Assembly: GCF_001661965.1 (NCBI RefSeq)
Contig: NZ_LYWZ01000028.1
Coordinates: forward strand, 62,001 to 126,000
Length of the DNA stretch: 64,000 nt
Source of the DNA: Croceicoccus mobilis
Lineage (GTDB): Bacteria > Pseudomonadota > Alphaproteobacteria > Sphingomonadales > Sphingomonadaceae
Direction: 5' to 3'
Below are positions 34,316 through 43,635 of this stretch, piece after piece (within the stretch, counting starts at the first letter, position 1; each line of letters begins with the position of its first letter). The notes below the pieces were generated by a model. That model worked only from the letters and a program-made list of their open reading frames with translations. It did not search any database and was not told the origin of the DNA. The position numbers and the translations under genes were made by a program.

Positions 34316-35149
34316 ATGGCGAATACGGTAATCGCGTCCGCGTCGATCGAGACGATTGCGGCGATGGCGCATGCGGCGAATGCTGCTTATTGCAAATCGC
34401 TTGGTGATGACAGCCAGATGCCATGGGTCGACGCGCCTGAATGGCAGCGCGAAAGTGCGATCAACGGCGTGGAATTTCATATCGCGAACCCCGAAGCGGG
34501 CGATGCTGCCAGCCATGAAAACTGGATGAAGGAAAAGCTCGAGGCGGGCTGGAAATACGGCAAGGTCAAGGACGTGGAAAAGAAAACCCATCCGTGCCTG
34601 GTCGAATTCGACAAGCTGCCGCCCGAACAGCAGTTCAAGGACGCGCTGTTCCGCCAGATCGTTCACGGGTCGGTGCATCTGCTGCTGCCGGTCGAGGCCG
34701 AACTCGCCGCCACGAAACGCCAGCTGACGGCGCAGAAGGGGGTGGCGACGCGGGCCAAGAACGAAGCCGCCGCGATCAGGGCCGAGTTGCCGCCCACGCC
34801 GCGTAGCGTCGGGCCGGTCGACAAGCCGCTGAAGGCCGAGGAGCTGCTGGCGCTGATCGAGGATGCCGACAGCGTCATGGTCGTGCTGTCGGATGGCAAG
34901 CGCGAGATCGCGGGCGTCGCGCCCTTTACCGTCGAGGGCAATGCCTGGCGCCGATCGGGCGAGCGGCTGCTGCTCGACGTGCCGAGCCTGCAGGTCGAGG
35001 GGCCTGCCGCCGGCAAGGGCGGGATCGCCAGACTGGCGGGCTATGGCCTCGTCATCGATGGCGATCTGGTCGCCTATGCCAACCGGCCCGATGCGCTGCC
35101 GCTTCCGCCCGGTAGCCGGACCGAGCTGAAACACGACGTGGTGTTCTGA
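34316..35149 (+). CDS. RyR-domain phage protein
   Basis: A 277-aa protein whose N-terminal ~95 residues follow the RyR repeat: AANAAYCKSLGDDSQMPWVD, then EWQRESAINGVEFHIANP, ASHENWMKEKLEAGW and HPCLVEFDKLPPEQQFKDAL. RyR domains are named from ryanodine receptors and in prokaryotes may bind nucleotide-type ligands. The C-terminal half (after a Pro-rich linker near 160) has no family I know. AAGGAG precedes ATG 34316. It lies between terminase and portal, where a structural or host-takeover role is possible. Confidence 0.8.
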   Translation: MANTVIASASIETIAAMAHAANAAYCKSLGDDSQMPWVDAPEWQRESAINGVEFHIANPEAGDAASHENWMKEKLEAGWKYGKVKDVEKKTHPCLVEFDKLPPEQQFKDALFRQIVHGSVHLLLPVEAELAATKRQLTAQKGVATRAKNEAAAIRAELPPTPRSVGPVDKPLKAEELLALIEDADSVMVVLSDGKREIAGVAPFTVEGNAWRRSGERLLLDVPSLQVEGPAAGKGGIARLAGYGLVIDGDLVAYANRPDALPLPPGSRTELKHDVVF

Positions 35150-35235
35150 CGCGCCACGTTCGTGGTCGCCGCGCGGTGATGGGGATCTTCCGCGCGGCGA
35201 CATCCTTTTTCCCCTTCACCAAGAGGTGACCCGCA

Positions 35236-36885
35236 ATGGATGACAGACTGCAGGATGAAGAGCTGGCGAAGGCGGATATCCGCGATTTCGGGCGGCTGAA
35301 GGAAGAGCGCGGCCCGTATGAAAACATGTGGCGCGAGATCGACGAACGCTTCCCCGACGGGGCGGGCGGGTTCGACCAGGTGACGCCGGGCGGCATTCGC
35401 GGGGCGCAGAATTTCGATGTCACCCATGTGACCGCGCTGGAGCGGTTCGCCGCCGCGGGCGTTGCCATCACCACGCCCGAGGAAAGCCAGTATATCCGTC
35501 CCAAGTTCGCCGACGATGAGCTGATGAAGATCCGCGAGGTAAGGCTGTGGTGCGAGCGGGCGGGCAACCGGCTCTATGCGATCCGCCATGCATCGCGCAC
35601 CGGTTTCGGGACGGCGGCGAACGAAGACTGGGACCAGCTTGGCCGGTACGGCACCTCGCCCATGTGGACCGAAAAGCGGCCCGATGGCACGGGGCTGTTC
35701 TATCGCACGTTGCATCTGTCGGAGACCTATATCGACACCGATTTTTCGGGGCTGGTCGATACGGTGTTCCGCTGCTTCAAGCGCACGGCGCGGCAGCTGT
35801 CGCAGCAATTCGGCAAGGCGGCGCTGACGCCCAAGATGATCGACGCGCTGGAAAACGGGAAGGAACACACCCAGTTCGAGATCCTGCACATCGTCATGCC
35901 CAATGACTGGTGGGATAAGGACATGCTGGATTACCGGCGCTTTCCCATCGGGTCGCGCTATCTGGCGCTGGATGAAAAGATCTATTTGCGGCGCGGCGGA
36001 TATCACACCATGCCGATCGCGGTGTCGCGCCATTCGACAAGCCCGCGCGAGAAATACGGGCGCAGCCCCGCGATCAAGGTGCTGCCCGCGATCCATGGCG
36101 CCAATGCGATGCGCCGCACCACTTTGCGCGCCGCGCACAAGGCGGTCGATCCGGCGATCCTGTTCAACAATGACGATGGCGTCACGCGGCTGTCGACCAA
36201 GCCGGGCGGGCTGAACCCCGGGCTGGTGAGCGAGGATGGCCGCGTGCTGGTCGCGCGCATGCCGGGGGGCGAAGCTGGCCTGCCCTTTGCCGAGAATGAG
36301 ATCGAGGTCGAGCGCGGGGTGATCCGCACCGCGTTTCTGGAAGAGTTCTACAAGATCCTGACCGATCCCAATTCGCGGATGACCACGACCGAAGTGCTGG
36401 AGGTGATGGCGAAGCAGGGCGTGCTGGTCCGCCCCTTTGCGAGCCGATATGCCACCGAAAAGCAGGATCCGGTGTCGCAGCGCGAGATGGATATCGCCCT
36501 GCGTGAGGGCCAGCTGGAGGCGATGCCCGAGGTCGTGCGCGAGGCGGGTGCGTGGCCGGTGATTGAATATGAGAACATGCTGGCCGCGATGGCGCGGGCC
36601 GAGGCGGTGGGCCGCACCATGCGGTATATCGAGGCGCTGACCCCGATGGCGCAGATCGATGAAGGCGCGACCTTCGACTGGCTGGACATGGACGAGCTGG
36701 CCCCGGGCGTGGCGCGCGAGCTGGGCGTGAACCCCAGCTATATCCGCGACCCCAAGGTGGTGGCGCAGATCCGCAGCCAACGGGCCGAGGATAAGCAGGC
36801 GGCGATCGATGCCGAGGCGATGGAGAAATCGGCGGGCGCCGCGCTCGATCTTGCCAAGGCCGGTGCCGTGCAGGGGGGGATGTGA
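35236..36885 (+). CDS. Portal (head-to-tail connector) protein, T7-like
   Basis: A 549-aa protein of the podovirus head-tail connecting family: N-terminal ERGPYENMWREIDERFPD, HVTALERFAAAGVAITTPEE in the middle, and APRMTT-type loops later, ending with an acidic/Ala-rich tail. Twelve copies form the ring at the portal vertex through which DNA enters and leaves. The start has AGGTGA before it. Confidence 0.9.
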   Translation: MDDRLQDEELAKADIRDFGRLKEERGPYENMWREIDERFPDGAGGFDQVTPGGIRGAQNFDVTHVTALERFAAAGVAITTPEESQYIRPKFADDELMKIREVRLWCERAGNRLYAIRHASRTGFGTAANEDWDQLGRYGTSPMWTEKRPDGTGLFYRTLHLSETYIDTDFSGLVDTVFRCFKRTARQLSQQFGKAALTPKMIDALENGKEHTQFEILHIVMPNDWWDKDMLDYRRFPIGSRYLALDEKIYLRRGGYHTMPIAVSRHSTSPREKYGRSPAIKVLPAIHGANAMRRTTLRAAHKAVDPAILFNNDDGVTRLSTKPGGLNPGLVSEDGRVLVARMPGGEAGLPFAENEIEVERGVIRTAFLEEFYKILTDPNSRMTTTEVLEVMAKQGVLVRPFASRYATEKQDPVSQREMDIALREGQLEAMPEVVREAGAWPVIEYENMLAAMARAEAVGRTMRYIEALTPMAQIDEGATFDWLDMDELAPGVARELGVNPSYIRDPKVVAQIRSQRAEDKQAAIDAEAMEKSAGAALDLAKAGAVQGGM

Positions 36886-37001
36886 TGATTGAGCGGTTTC
36901 GACATTTCTTGCATATTTGGCGTCGCCGAGGGGCGGCAACCCTGCCGCTGCGCGTATGGGTTCCTTGGGTGCTGTGGGGCAGCTGGGCAGGTCGCAAGTG
37001 A
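36885..37001 (+). CDS. 38-aa Trp-rich micro-protein
   Basis: A short frame from ATG 36885, which shares one base with the portal stop (TGATG), to TGA 37001, which overlaps the next gene's GTG (GTGA). The product is basic then Trp-rich (LRVWVPWVLWGSWAG) and could insert in membranes. Both overlaps fit the pattern of this phage, but no homologue is known to me. Confidence 0.4.
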   Translation: MIERFRHFLHIWRRRGAATLPLRVWVPWVLWGSWAGRK

Positions 37002-37324
37002 GCGTCACCCCCGGCAACCGGCTGCGCTGGCGCGCGATATGCGTGTCGCGCATGGTCAAGGATGTATTCTGGGCCGTGGTGCCGCGCCGGTGGCTCTGGC
37101 GCTGGCTGTTCCTCGATGAGGAGGGGCGGGTGCATCGGCCGGGCGAGGCGGTGCTGGCGGACCTGCGCGATTATGCGGGGCTGGGCCGCAGCAATTTCAA
37201 TTCCGATCCGCTGATGATGGCGCGGCTTGCCGGACGGCAGGACGTGGCCTTGCGGATCATCAACTATCTGAACCTCGATGAGGCACAGGTGCAGCAACTG
37301 ATGGAGATCGACGATGGACTTTGA
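36998..37324 (+). CDS. Small unknown phage structural-region protein
   Basis: A 108-aa protein begun by a GTG that overlaps the micro-gene's stop. It is basic and Trp-rich at first (RLRWRAICVSRMVKDVFWAV) and acidic at the end. It overlaps the scaffold gene start by 11 bases. Role unknown; it may belong to head assembly. Confidence 0.5.
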   Translation: MSVTPGNRLRWRAICVSRMVKDVFWAVVPRRWLWRWLFLDEEGRVHRPGEAVLADLRDYAGLGRSNFNSDPLMMARLAGRQDVALRIINYLNLDEAQVQQLMEIDDGL

Positions 37325-38339
37325 AGGCGGTGATAACGGGGCAGCTGCTGGCGGCGATATCGGCAGCGCGGCGGATATGCTGGGCGGCGATGCTGGTGGC
37401 GCTGGTGCGGGGGCCGGTACGGGGGCCGGTGCGGGCGCTGGCGGTGATGCGGGTGCTGGCGGCGATGCCGGTGCTGGTGCGGGACCCGGTGCGGGCGGCG
37501 ATATCGCGGGCGGTGCCGATCCCGATTGGTATGGCTCGCTTTCGGCCGATACCGATGGCGAGAGCGCGTCGAACCGCGACTGGGTCAAGGCCAAGGGGTT
37601 CAAGGATCTTGACGGCATGGCCAAGGCGCTGCGCTCTGCCGAAAAGGCCATCCACGATACGGGCCGCGTGAAGGTGCCGGGCGAAGGCGCGAGCGAGGCC
37701 GAGGTCGCCGCGTTTCACAAGGCGATCGGCGTGCCCGACGCGCCCGATGGCTATGCGGTCGAGCCGTTGAAGGGTGAGGATGGCGAGGTCATGCGGCTTG
37801 CCAATGGCGAGCCGGTCGAGTTCGACAAGGCGATGATCGACCGCGTCGCGCCGATCGCGCACAAGGCGGGCGTGCCGGCCGCGGCGTTCCAGGCGTTGGT
37901 GCAGGAAGTCGCGCGCGCCGATCTGGAGGCGATGGCGACCCGCCAAGCGGCCGAGCTGCAGGAGGCGAACGATATCGCCAAGGGCTGGGGCAAGGACCGG
38001 GAGGAAAACCTTGCCGCGATGGATAATGCGGCGCGGGCGCTGGGGCTGGGCCGCAGCGACCTGATTTCGATGCGCGGCGCGCTGGGGCCGGAAAAGGCGA
38101 TGGGCCTGCTGGTCAAGATCGGCAATGGCATCCGCGAGGATACGATGATCGATGGCGGCGGCCGCCAGTCGTTCGGCCTGTCGGGCAGCGAGGCGCAGGC
38201 GGAAATGGACCGGATGAAGGGCGATGCCTCGATCAGCGCCAAGGTGATGGTGCCGGGAACGCCCGAGCATGCACGCTGGAAGCGGCTTGAGGCCGCGGTC
38301 GGGCAGGCGGCGGACCGGCGGGCGGCGCAGGGGATTTAG
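37314..38339 (+). CDS. Head assembly / scaffold-type protein with Gly-Ala-rich N-terminus
   Basis: A 341-aa protein. Residues ~5-65 are low-complexity Gly/Ala/Asp (GAGAGTGAGAGAGG-type), then a helical, charged region (WVKAKGFKDLDGMAKALRSA, EEVAAFHKAIGVPDAPDGYA) and a helical C-terminus. Its place between portal and major capsid, and its acidic helical nature, fit the T7-like capsid assembly scaffold. The DNA of the Gly/Ala part is repetitive and prone to slippage. Confidence 0.7.
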   Translation: MDFEGGDNGAAAGGDIGSAADMLGGDAGGAGAGAGTGAGAGAGGDAGAGGDAGAGAGPGAGGDIAGGADPDWYGSLSADTDGESASNRDWVKAKGFKDLDGMAKALRSAEKAIHDTGRVKVPGEGASEAEVAAFHKAIGVPDAPDGYAVEPLKGEDGEVMRLANGEPVEFDKAMIDRVAPIAHKAGVPAAAFQALVQEVARADLEAMATRQAAELQEANDIAKGWGKDREENLAAMDNAARALGLGRSDLISMRGALGPEKAMGLLVKIGNGIREDTMIDGGGRQSFGLSGSEAQAEMDRMKGDASISAKVMVPGTPEHARWKRLEAAVGQAADRRAAQGI

Positions 38340-38434
38340 GTTTGAGCGGAGGGTCAATACCCCTTCCGAGATAGTTATGCACAGGTCGATCGTGCGTACG
38401 TCTCGACTCGAGCGTCCTTCTCATTAACCACGAA

Positions 38435-38464
38435 AAAGCCCGGGTGGTGGAACACCCGGGCTTT
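38435..38464. terminator. Perfect 12-bp stem hairpin after the scaffold gene
   Basis: AAAGCCCGGGTG (38435-38446) pairs fully with CACCCGGGCTTT (38453-38464) across a 6-base loop. On the plus strand only three T's follow, but the minus strand has a T5 run, so it may act as a terminator in both directions or as an mRNA stabiliser between scaffold and capsid transcripts. Confidence 0.6.
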
Positions 38465-38570
38465 AAGGAAACCCGCGATCATGGCGCGGATAGTTTTGCT
38501 AGCGGCCCGCTTCTGCGTTCCGAGAGTCGGATTGTCAACGTCAATGATCGCCAACTAAGGACGATCGACT

Positions 38571-38768
38571 ATGGCAGTACGGAGAAAAGCATCTCCGCCT
38601 GTGACGCCCGAGATGGCGGCACATATCCGGTACCTGGTGAAATCTCAGGGCCTCTACCAGCACCAGGCCGCTGCGCTTGTCGGGGTCAATCCCGGCAGGG
38701 TCAGCGAAGTGATGAACGGGCACCGGTATCCCGACGTGCCACCGGCACAGGGTTCTTTCCCGTTCTAA
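38571..38768 (+). CDS. Small HTH DNA-binding protein
   Basis: A 65-aa protein with AHIRYLVKSQGLYQHQAAAL followed by VGVNPGRVSEVMNGHRYPD, a compact helix-turn-helix of the kind found as single small genes in alphaproteobacterial phages. It is set between scaffold and capsid, possibly to control late gene timing. Start ATG 38571; no strong ribosome site is visible. Confidence 0.65.
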   Translation: MAVRRKASPPVTPEMAAHIRYLVKSQGLYQHQAAALVGVNPGRVSEVMNGHRYPDVPPAQGSFPF

Positions 38769-39037
38769 ACTTCGGGACTGTGCATAAATCGCCTTGACAG
38801 GGAAAAGCACCGGTTGACCGCGAGTCGCGGGTGCGGCATTTTCCTGTTTCTGCGACCCGGCGGGGGTGGCCGATGGCCATCCCCGTTACCGGGTCCAAGT
38901 CCCGGGCAAGCCGTTTGGCCCTGGGCCCAGCTGCGGAGCAGCCGCCGACCGCGGGCGTAAAACGATAGAGAGGCCCGGCACCTGACCGGCAAGCCCTTCG
39001 CAATCGGTTCAAACCTTTTGACGAAAGGGCACATGCG
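38769..39037 (+). promoter_or_regulatory. Structured leader before the major capsid gene
   Basis: This 269-base gap has no gene but can form a strong hairpin: GACCCGG (38854-38860) with CCGGGTC (38889-38895), and inside it GGGGTGGCC (38863-38871) with GGCCATCCCC (38875-38884, one bulge). Further G/C-rich inverted segments follow (about 38900-38955). Such a leader could regulate or protect the capsid mRNA. It matches no RNA class I can name. Confidence 0.5.
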
Positions 39038-39973
39038 ATGTCGTTTCAGGTACCCGCGTCTTTTCAGACGAAATACAAGAATAATGTCGAGATGGTGCTG
39101 CAGCAGCAGCGCTCCAAGCTCCGCGCCGCCGTGATGGAACAGCACGATGCGGGCGCCGAGATGGTCAAGGTCAAGGATCTTGTCGGCAATAGCGCGCCGC
39201 AGGAGGCGTCCGAACGCCACGGCGATACCAAATACGGGAACACCTCCCATGACGGCGTGTGGCTGTCGAAGCCCAACGAGCTCTATTTCGCCGAGCTGGT
39301 CGACAATGCCGACAAGCTGGCGACCTCGATCGAGCTGACCGGTTCCTATGTGACGGCCGGTGCGGGCACCGTTCGCCGCGCATGGGATCAGCGCATCCTT
39401 GAGGGGTTTTACGATCCCATCGTCAGCGGCAGTGACAAGCAGAAGATTTCGACGCCGTTCCCGAGCTCGAACATTCTGCCCGCGACGCTTGGCGGCGGCG
39501 GCAGCGCGACCAAGCTGAACACCAACAAGCTGCGCGGGGCGAACAAGATGCTGACGCAGCAGTACGCGCTCGAGGATGAAGAGATCGAGCGCTTCATGGT
39601 GTTGACGGCGGACGACAATGACGCGCTCCTGACCGAAGTTCCGGCGACCAGCGAAGACTTCAAGTCGTCCTATGGCGGCGTCGTCTACAAGGGCAAGCTG
39701 CAGACCCTGCTGGGGTGGACGTTCATTCACCTCGAACTCGACAACCCGCTGCTTGGCCCGATTTCCGATCTCGCCACCGATGGCAGCGGTTATCGCAAGA
39801 CGCCGTTCTGGGTGAAGCCGGGCCTGTGCATGAACTTCTGGCAGGAAACCAACACCTCGATCGACAAGGTGCCGACCAAGCAGCTGTCGACGCAGGTTTG
39901 GGCCGGCACGACCGCATCTTGCACCCGCACCCAGGCCGGTCAGTCCGGCATCCTCCTGAACGTGAAGGGCTAA
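39038..39973 (+). CDS. Major capsid protein
   Basis: A 311-aa protein starting MSFQVPASFQTKYKNNVEMV, followed by HDGVWLSKPNELYFAELVDN and a long beta/alpha region ending in QAGQSGILLNVKG, consistent with the HK97-fold coat protein of T7/P22-related podoviruses. Its place after portal and scaffold and before the small decoration gene supports this. The leader before it is structured. Confidence 0.85.
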   Translation: MSFQVPASFQTKYKNNVEMVLQQQRSKLRAAVMEQHDAGAEMVKVKDLVGNSAPQEASERHGDTKYGNTSHDGVWLSKPNELYFAELVDNADKLATSIELTGSYVTAGAGTVRRAWDQRILEGFYDPIVSGSDKQKISTPFPSSNILPATLGGGGSATKLNTNKLRGANKMLTQQYALEDEEIERFMVLTADDNDALLTEVPATSEDFKSSYGGVVYKGKLQTLLGWTFIHLELDNPLLGPISDLATDGSGYRKTPFWVKPGLCMNFWQETNTSIDKVPTKQLSTQVWAGTTASCTRTQAGQSGILLNVKG

Positions 39974-39977
39974 GGCG

Positions 39978-40415
39978 ATGGCGACCCATTATGCAAAACA
40001 GCAGACCGGCGTGGCCGACGGCACCGTCATTCCGCCCAACAAGGCCGATGGCCGCGAAGTCAATGCCAAGCGCCGTTCGATCCTTGCCAGCAAGGTTACC
40101 GGCACCGCCTGGGCATCGGGCGACAAGGTGTTCCTGGGCAAGAAACCGGCGGGCTACAAGGTCACCGCGATCAAGCTCTGCACCGGTACCAGCCTTGGCA
40201 CCTCCACCGTGTCGATCGGCACGGCGGATACCGCCGACAAATATGTGGCGACCAAGACGCTTACCGCCACCGACGTGCCCACCATGCTGGGCCCGAAGGC
40301 TTCGACGCTCGACGACACGCCGGGCGACGAGGAGGATCTGTATGCGACCGTTGGCACAGCCTCGATCGCGGCCGGTACCGAGCTGACCTTCGACATCGAA
40401 TGCACCGGGCTCTGA
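39978..40415 (+). CDS. Putative head decoration or capsid-associated protein
   Basis: A 145-aa Thr/Ala-rich protein following the capsid gene by 4 bp: DKVFLGKKPAGYKVTAIKLC, then TSTVSIGTADTADKYVATKT and GDEEDLYATVGTASIAAGTE. The beta-rich, low-charge composition and position suggest a decoration or head-completion protein. No catalytic motif is seen. Confidence 0.6.
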   Translation: MATHYAKQQTGVADGTVIPPNKADGREVNAKRRSILASKVTGTAWASGDKVFLGKKPAGYKVTAIKLCTGTSLGTSTVSIGTADTADKYVATKTLTATDVPTMLGPKASTLDDTPGDEEDLYATVGTASIAAGTELTFDIECTGL

Positions 40416-40538
40416 CCCGGTAACCGATAGGCAGGACCGGCATTGGGGAAGCGGTGCCGGTCCTGCCCCAGGCGGGGGCGCCAGCTGCGTCGATCGGTCA
40501 GCGCCCCCGCCGCCTTTCCCTGAGATTTGGAGGCACCC

Positions 40539-40742
40539 ATGCCGCAGACCAAGTTCACGATGACGCAGGGCCAGACCGATGTTGGCGCGGTTCAGCCCGA
40601 GGCTGGCGATGCGGAAGCCTCGAGCGAGACGATATCGATCAACATCGATGCCACCAATCTGACCAAGGGCGAGGCGCTGGTGATGATCGAAAAGATCACC
40701 GAGACGATCCACCGCGGGGAGTGGCCGCCGGTCGTAGCCTGA
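40539..40742 (+). CDS. Small unknown structural-module protein
   Basis: A 67-aa acidic protein (MPQTKFTMTQGQTDVGAVQP at the N-terminus) with TTGGAGGC 7-10 bases before ATG 40539. It lies just before tail tubular protein A. No family recognised. Confidence 0.55.
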   Translation: MPQTKFTMTQGQTDVGAVQPEAGDAEASSETISINIDATNLTKGEALVMIEKITETIHRGEWPPVVA

Positions 40743-40762
40743 CGCGCGCGGAGGGGTAGCGC

Positions 40763-41389
40763 GTGGCGGACAAGACGGCGATCTTCAACGCGGCGGCGGT
40801 GCGCATGGGCACCGAGGCGCGCGTCACCGATGCGGAGCTGGACGATCGCCCGCTGCCGCGCACGTTGCGCGAGATCTGGGACATCGAGCGGCAGGGCGCG
40901 ATCCGCGACGGGGCGTGGAATTTCGCGGTCATGCGCGATGCGCTGGCCGCCGACGCCGGCGTAGTCCCCTATCCATTCCAGTTTGCCTATCCGCTGCCCG
41001 CCAAGTGTCTGCGCCTGCTGGAAGTGCTGAACGATCCCGGCCGGGCCAGCTATCAGCTGGAGGGCGGCAAGATCCTGTGCGATGCCGCCGCGCCGCTTTA
41101 TGTGCGTTATCTGGTCGACATGCCCAATCCCGCGACATGGGATGCGGCTTTTGCCGATGCCTTTGCCTGGCGGCTTGCATGGAAGGCGGGGCCGCGCATC
41201 GTCGGTTCGACCTTTGACGAGAATGCGGCCTTTCAGGGCTGGCGCATGGCGGTCAGCGCGGCCAACCGCGTTGATGCGCGCGAGAACCCGCCGATCGAAA
41301 TGGAAGAAAGCGAGTGGGTGACCGCGCGCTTTGCCGGGTATAGCGGGCCGGTGCCGGGCAGCTATCGCGAGGAGGATTATTCCTCGTGA
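40763..41389 (+). CDS. Tail tubular protein A (gp11-like)
   Basis: A 208-aa protein with KTAIFNAAAVRMGTEARVTD, LREIWDIERQGAIRDGAWNF and YRLVDMPNPATWDAAFADA-like segments, the T7 gp11 adaptor family. It joins portal to the nozzle in short tails. A GTG start is used; the ATG-poor lead leaves no better choice. It overlaps the next gene. Confidence 0.87.
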   Translation: MADKTAIFNAAAVRMGTEARVTDAELDDRPLPRTLREIWDIERQGAIRDGAWNFAVMRDALAADAGVVPYPFQFAYPLPAKCLRLLEVLNDPGRASYQLEGGKILCDAAAPLYVRYLVDMPNPATWDAAFADAFAWRLAWKAGPRIVGSTFDENAAFQGWRMAVSAANRVDARENPPIEMEESEWVTARFAGYSGPVPGSYREEDYSS

Positions 41390-43635
41390 CGACGATCCGC
41401 CATCTGATCGCCGGTTTCGTGGGCGGCGAGATCAGCCCGATGCTGTCGGGCCGCGTCGATCTCGACATCTATCCCTATGCGCTGGAAAAGTGCGAAAATT
41501 TCGTGCCCGTCAATGAAGGGCCGATCGTCAAGGCGCCGGGGTTCGAATATATCCGCGATGCCGACGATGCGAGCCGCTGGCTGTCGGCGTTTCGCTTTTC
41601 GATCACGCAGGAATATGTGCTGGAATGGTCGGAGCAGAAGCTGCGATTGTTCACCAATGGCGGCCGGATCGAGAGCGCGCCGGGGGTGCCGGTCGAGGTG
41701 GCAGTGCCCTATGCCGCCGCCGAGGCCCCGTTCCTGTCGTTCCAGCAAAGCTATGACCGGCTGTATATCGATCATGCCGGATATGCGCCGGCGGCGCTGC
41801 TGCGCACGGGCGCGACCAGTTTCAGCCATGCCTATTCGGCGCTGAAGAACGGCCCGTTCCTTGACCAGAATACCGACGAAGCGAAGACGGTTACGGTCAG
41901 CGCCACGACAGGCAGCGGCATCACGATCACCGCCAATAGTGCGATTTTCGAGGCTGGCCATGTCGGCGCGCTGATCGAGATCGAGGCCAAGGATTATTCG
42001 GACGTGCCCGCGTGGGAGCCGGGCATGAAAGGCGTGTCGATCGGCGACAAGGTGCGATCCGATGGCAAGGTCTATCAGGCGGCGACCGCCGGTACGACCG
42101 GTTCTGTCGTACCGACGCATGGCGAGGGTGCGGCATGGGACGGGTCGAACAAGAACGATCTGGTCAATGACAAAGGCCCTTATGGCATCAAGTGGACGTT
42201 CCTGTACGAGCGGCAGGGCGTGGTAGAGATCACGGCGGTCGCCAGCGGTACCAGCGCCACGGGCACGGTGCAGAAGAGGCTGGCCGATAGCCTGACCAGC
42301 GTTCCCAGCTATCGCTGGGCGCATCAGGCGTTTTCGAATGCGCAGGGCTGGCCTTCGCTGGTGCTGCACTGGGCGGGGCGGCAGATCCACGTCAAGGATT
42401 TCGATATCGTCGGATCGGTCGTCGGCGATTATGGCGGCGGCACGGTCAATTTTTCGGCCCGCACCAATAGCGGATCGGTCGAGACCGATCTTGCCTTTCG
42501 CCGCACCTTGTCGGCCGAGGATCCGCCGCTGTGGATCGCGGGCGACCGCAAGGCGATGATCCTGGGCACCGCGAGCCGCGAATTGGCGGTATCGGCGGTT
42601 AATCCCAATGCGGCGCTGTCGGGCGAGAATATCTCGGCCGAGCCGCAGAGTTTCTATGGCAGCGAGCAGATCGCCCCGGTGCAGGTGGGCGCGCAGACCA
42701 TTTTCGTCGAGCGCGGCGGGCGGCGGCTGCGTTCGGCCAATTACGATTTCAGTTCGGATCGATATCGCGCGGACGACATCACCGCATCGGCGCGGCACAT
42801 CACGGCGGGCGGGCTGGTGCAGCTGGCCTATCAGCGCATTCCCTATGCGCTGGTCTATGCCGTGCGGGCCGATGGCCAGCTGATCGTGCATCCCGATACG
42901 CGGCTCGACATGAAGGGCTTCGCCCGCCGCGTGCTGGGCGGCGATGCGCGCGCGCTGTCGGCGGTTTCAGTCGTCGGCGCCGATGGCAAGACGGACGAAT
43001 TATGGCTGCTGGTCGAGCGGACCCGCGCCGATGGCGTGAAGAAAGAGATCTGGCGCCAGACCGCATGGCGCGAGCTGGGCGACGATGCCGCCGATAGCTT
43101 TTACGTCGATGGCGGGGTGCGGATCGCGGCAACGGGTGGGCAGACGCATTTTTCCGGGCTGGTGCATCTGGCCGGAAAGAGCATTGCCGCGCTTCGCAAT
43201 GGCGCGGTGGTCAACGGGCTGACGGTTTCGAGCGCGGGCGAGCTCGACGTGCCGAACGCGCCGGCGGATGATTATACGCTGATCGTCGGCCTGCCCTATA
43301 CCGCCACCGCGATTACCCTGCCGCCCGAACGGCAGCTGCGCGACGGCACGATGCAGGGCCGCATCCAGCGCCTGGTCAAGGTCGTGGCGCGCGTGCTGGA
43401 GACGTTCGGCCTGAAAGCGGGCAGCCCGGGCGGCTATGACCCGCAATATCTGCTCGACCGCAATCCCGCCGATGGCATGAACGCGCCGGTGCGGCTGTTT
43501 TCGGGCGATACGTCGGGACCGGTCGATGCGCAGCACGATCGCAAGGGGCAGGTGATCTATACCAGCGCCGATCCGCTGCCCGCGATCATCGCCAGCACCA
43601 TTCTGAAAATCGACGTGGATGACCGCGATGCTTGA
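41386..43635 (+). CDS. Tail tubular protein B / nozzle (gp12-like)
   Basis: A 749-aa beta-rich protein beginning TTIRHLIAGFVGGEISPMLS and YPYALEKCENFVPVNEGPIV, then QYLDYGTG-like strands, typical of T7 gp12 nozzle proteins that form the tail tip tube. It begins at GTG 41386 within the last codons of the gp11-like gene and is followed by the internal virion proteins. Confidence 0.87.
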   Translation: MTTIRHLIAGFVGGEISPMLSGRVDLDIYPYALEKCENFVPVNEGPIVKAPGFEYIRDADDASRWLSAFRFSITQEYVLEWSEQKLRLFTNGGRIESAPGVPVEVAVPYAAAEAPFLSFQQSYDRLYIDHAGYAPAALLRTGATSFSHAYSALKNGPFLDQNTDEAKTVTVSATTGSGITITANSAIFEAGHVGALIEIEAKDYSDVPAWEPGMKGVSIGDKVRSDGKVYQAATAGTTGSVVPTHGEGAAWDGSNKNDLVNDKGPYGIKWTFLYERQGVVEITAVASGTSATGTVQKRLADSLTSVPSYRWAHQAFSNAQGWPSLVLHWAGRQIHVKDFDIVGSVVGDYGGGTVNFSARTNSGSVETDLAFRRTLSAEDPPLWIAGDRKAMILGTASRELAVSAVNPNAALSGENISAEPQSFYGSEQIAPVQVGAQTIFVERGGRRLRSANYDFSSDRYRADDITASARHITAGGLVQLAYQRIPYALVYAVRADGQLIVHPDTRLDMKGFARRVLGGDARALSAVSVVGADGKTDELWLLVERTRADGVKKEIWRQTAWRELGDDAADSFYVDGGVRIAATGGQTHFSGLVHLAGKSIAALRNGAVVNGLTVSSAGELDVPNAPADDYTLIVGLPYTATAITLPPERQLRDGTMQGRIQRLVKVVARVLETFGLKAGSPGGYDPQYLLDRNPADGMNAPVRLFSGDTSGPVDAQHDRKGQVIYTSADPLPAIIASTILKIDVDDRDA

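Noticed and set aside
31452-34424. Very long minus-strand open frame across the terminase genes
   Set aside because: It lies antisense to the well-supported small and large terminase and its translation is Arg/Pro/Ala-rich without any motif. Long antisense frames are common in high-GC DNA with strong third-position bias; the same applies to 35074-37059, 44211-46286 and 46439-48826 on the minus strand.
37314-37515. Gly/Ala repeat region of the scaffold gene as a separate repeat element
   Set aside because: It is in frame with the downstream protein and is simply a low-complexity coding stretch.
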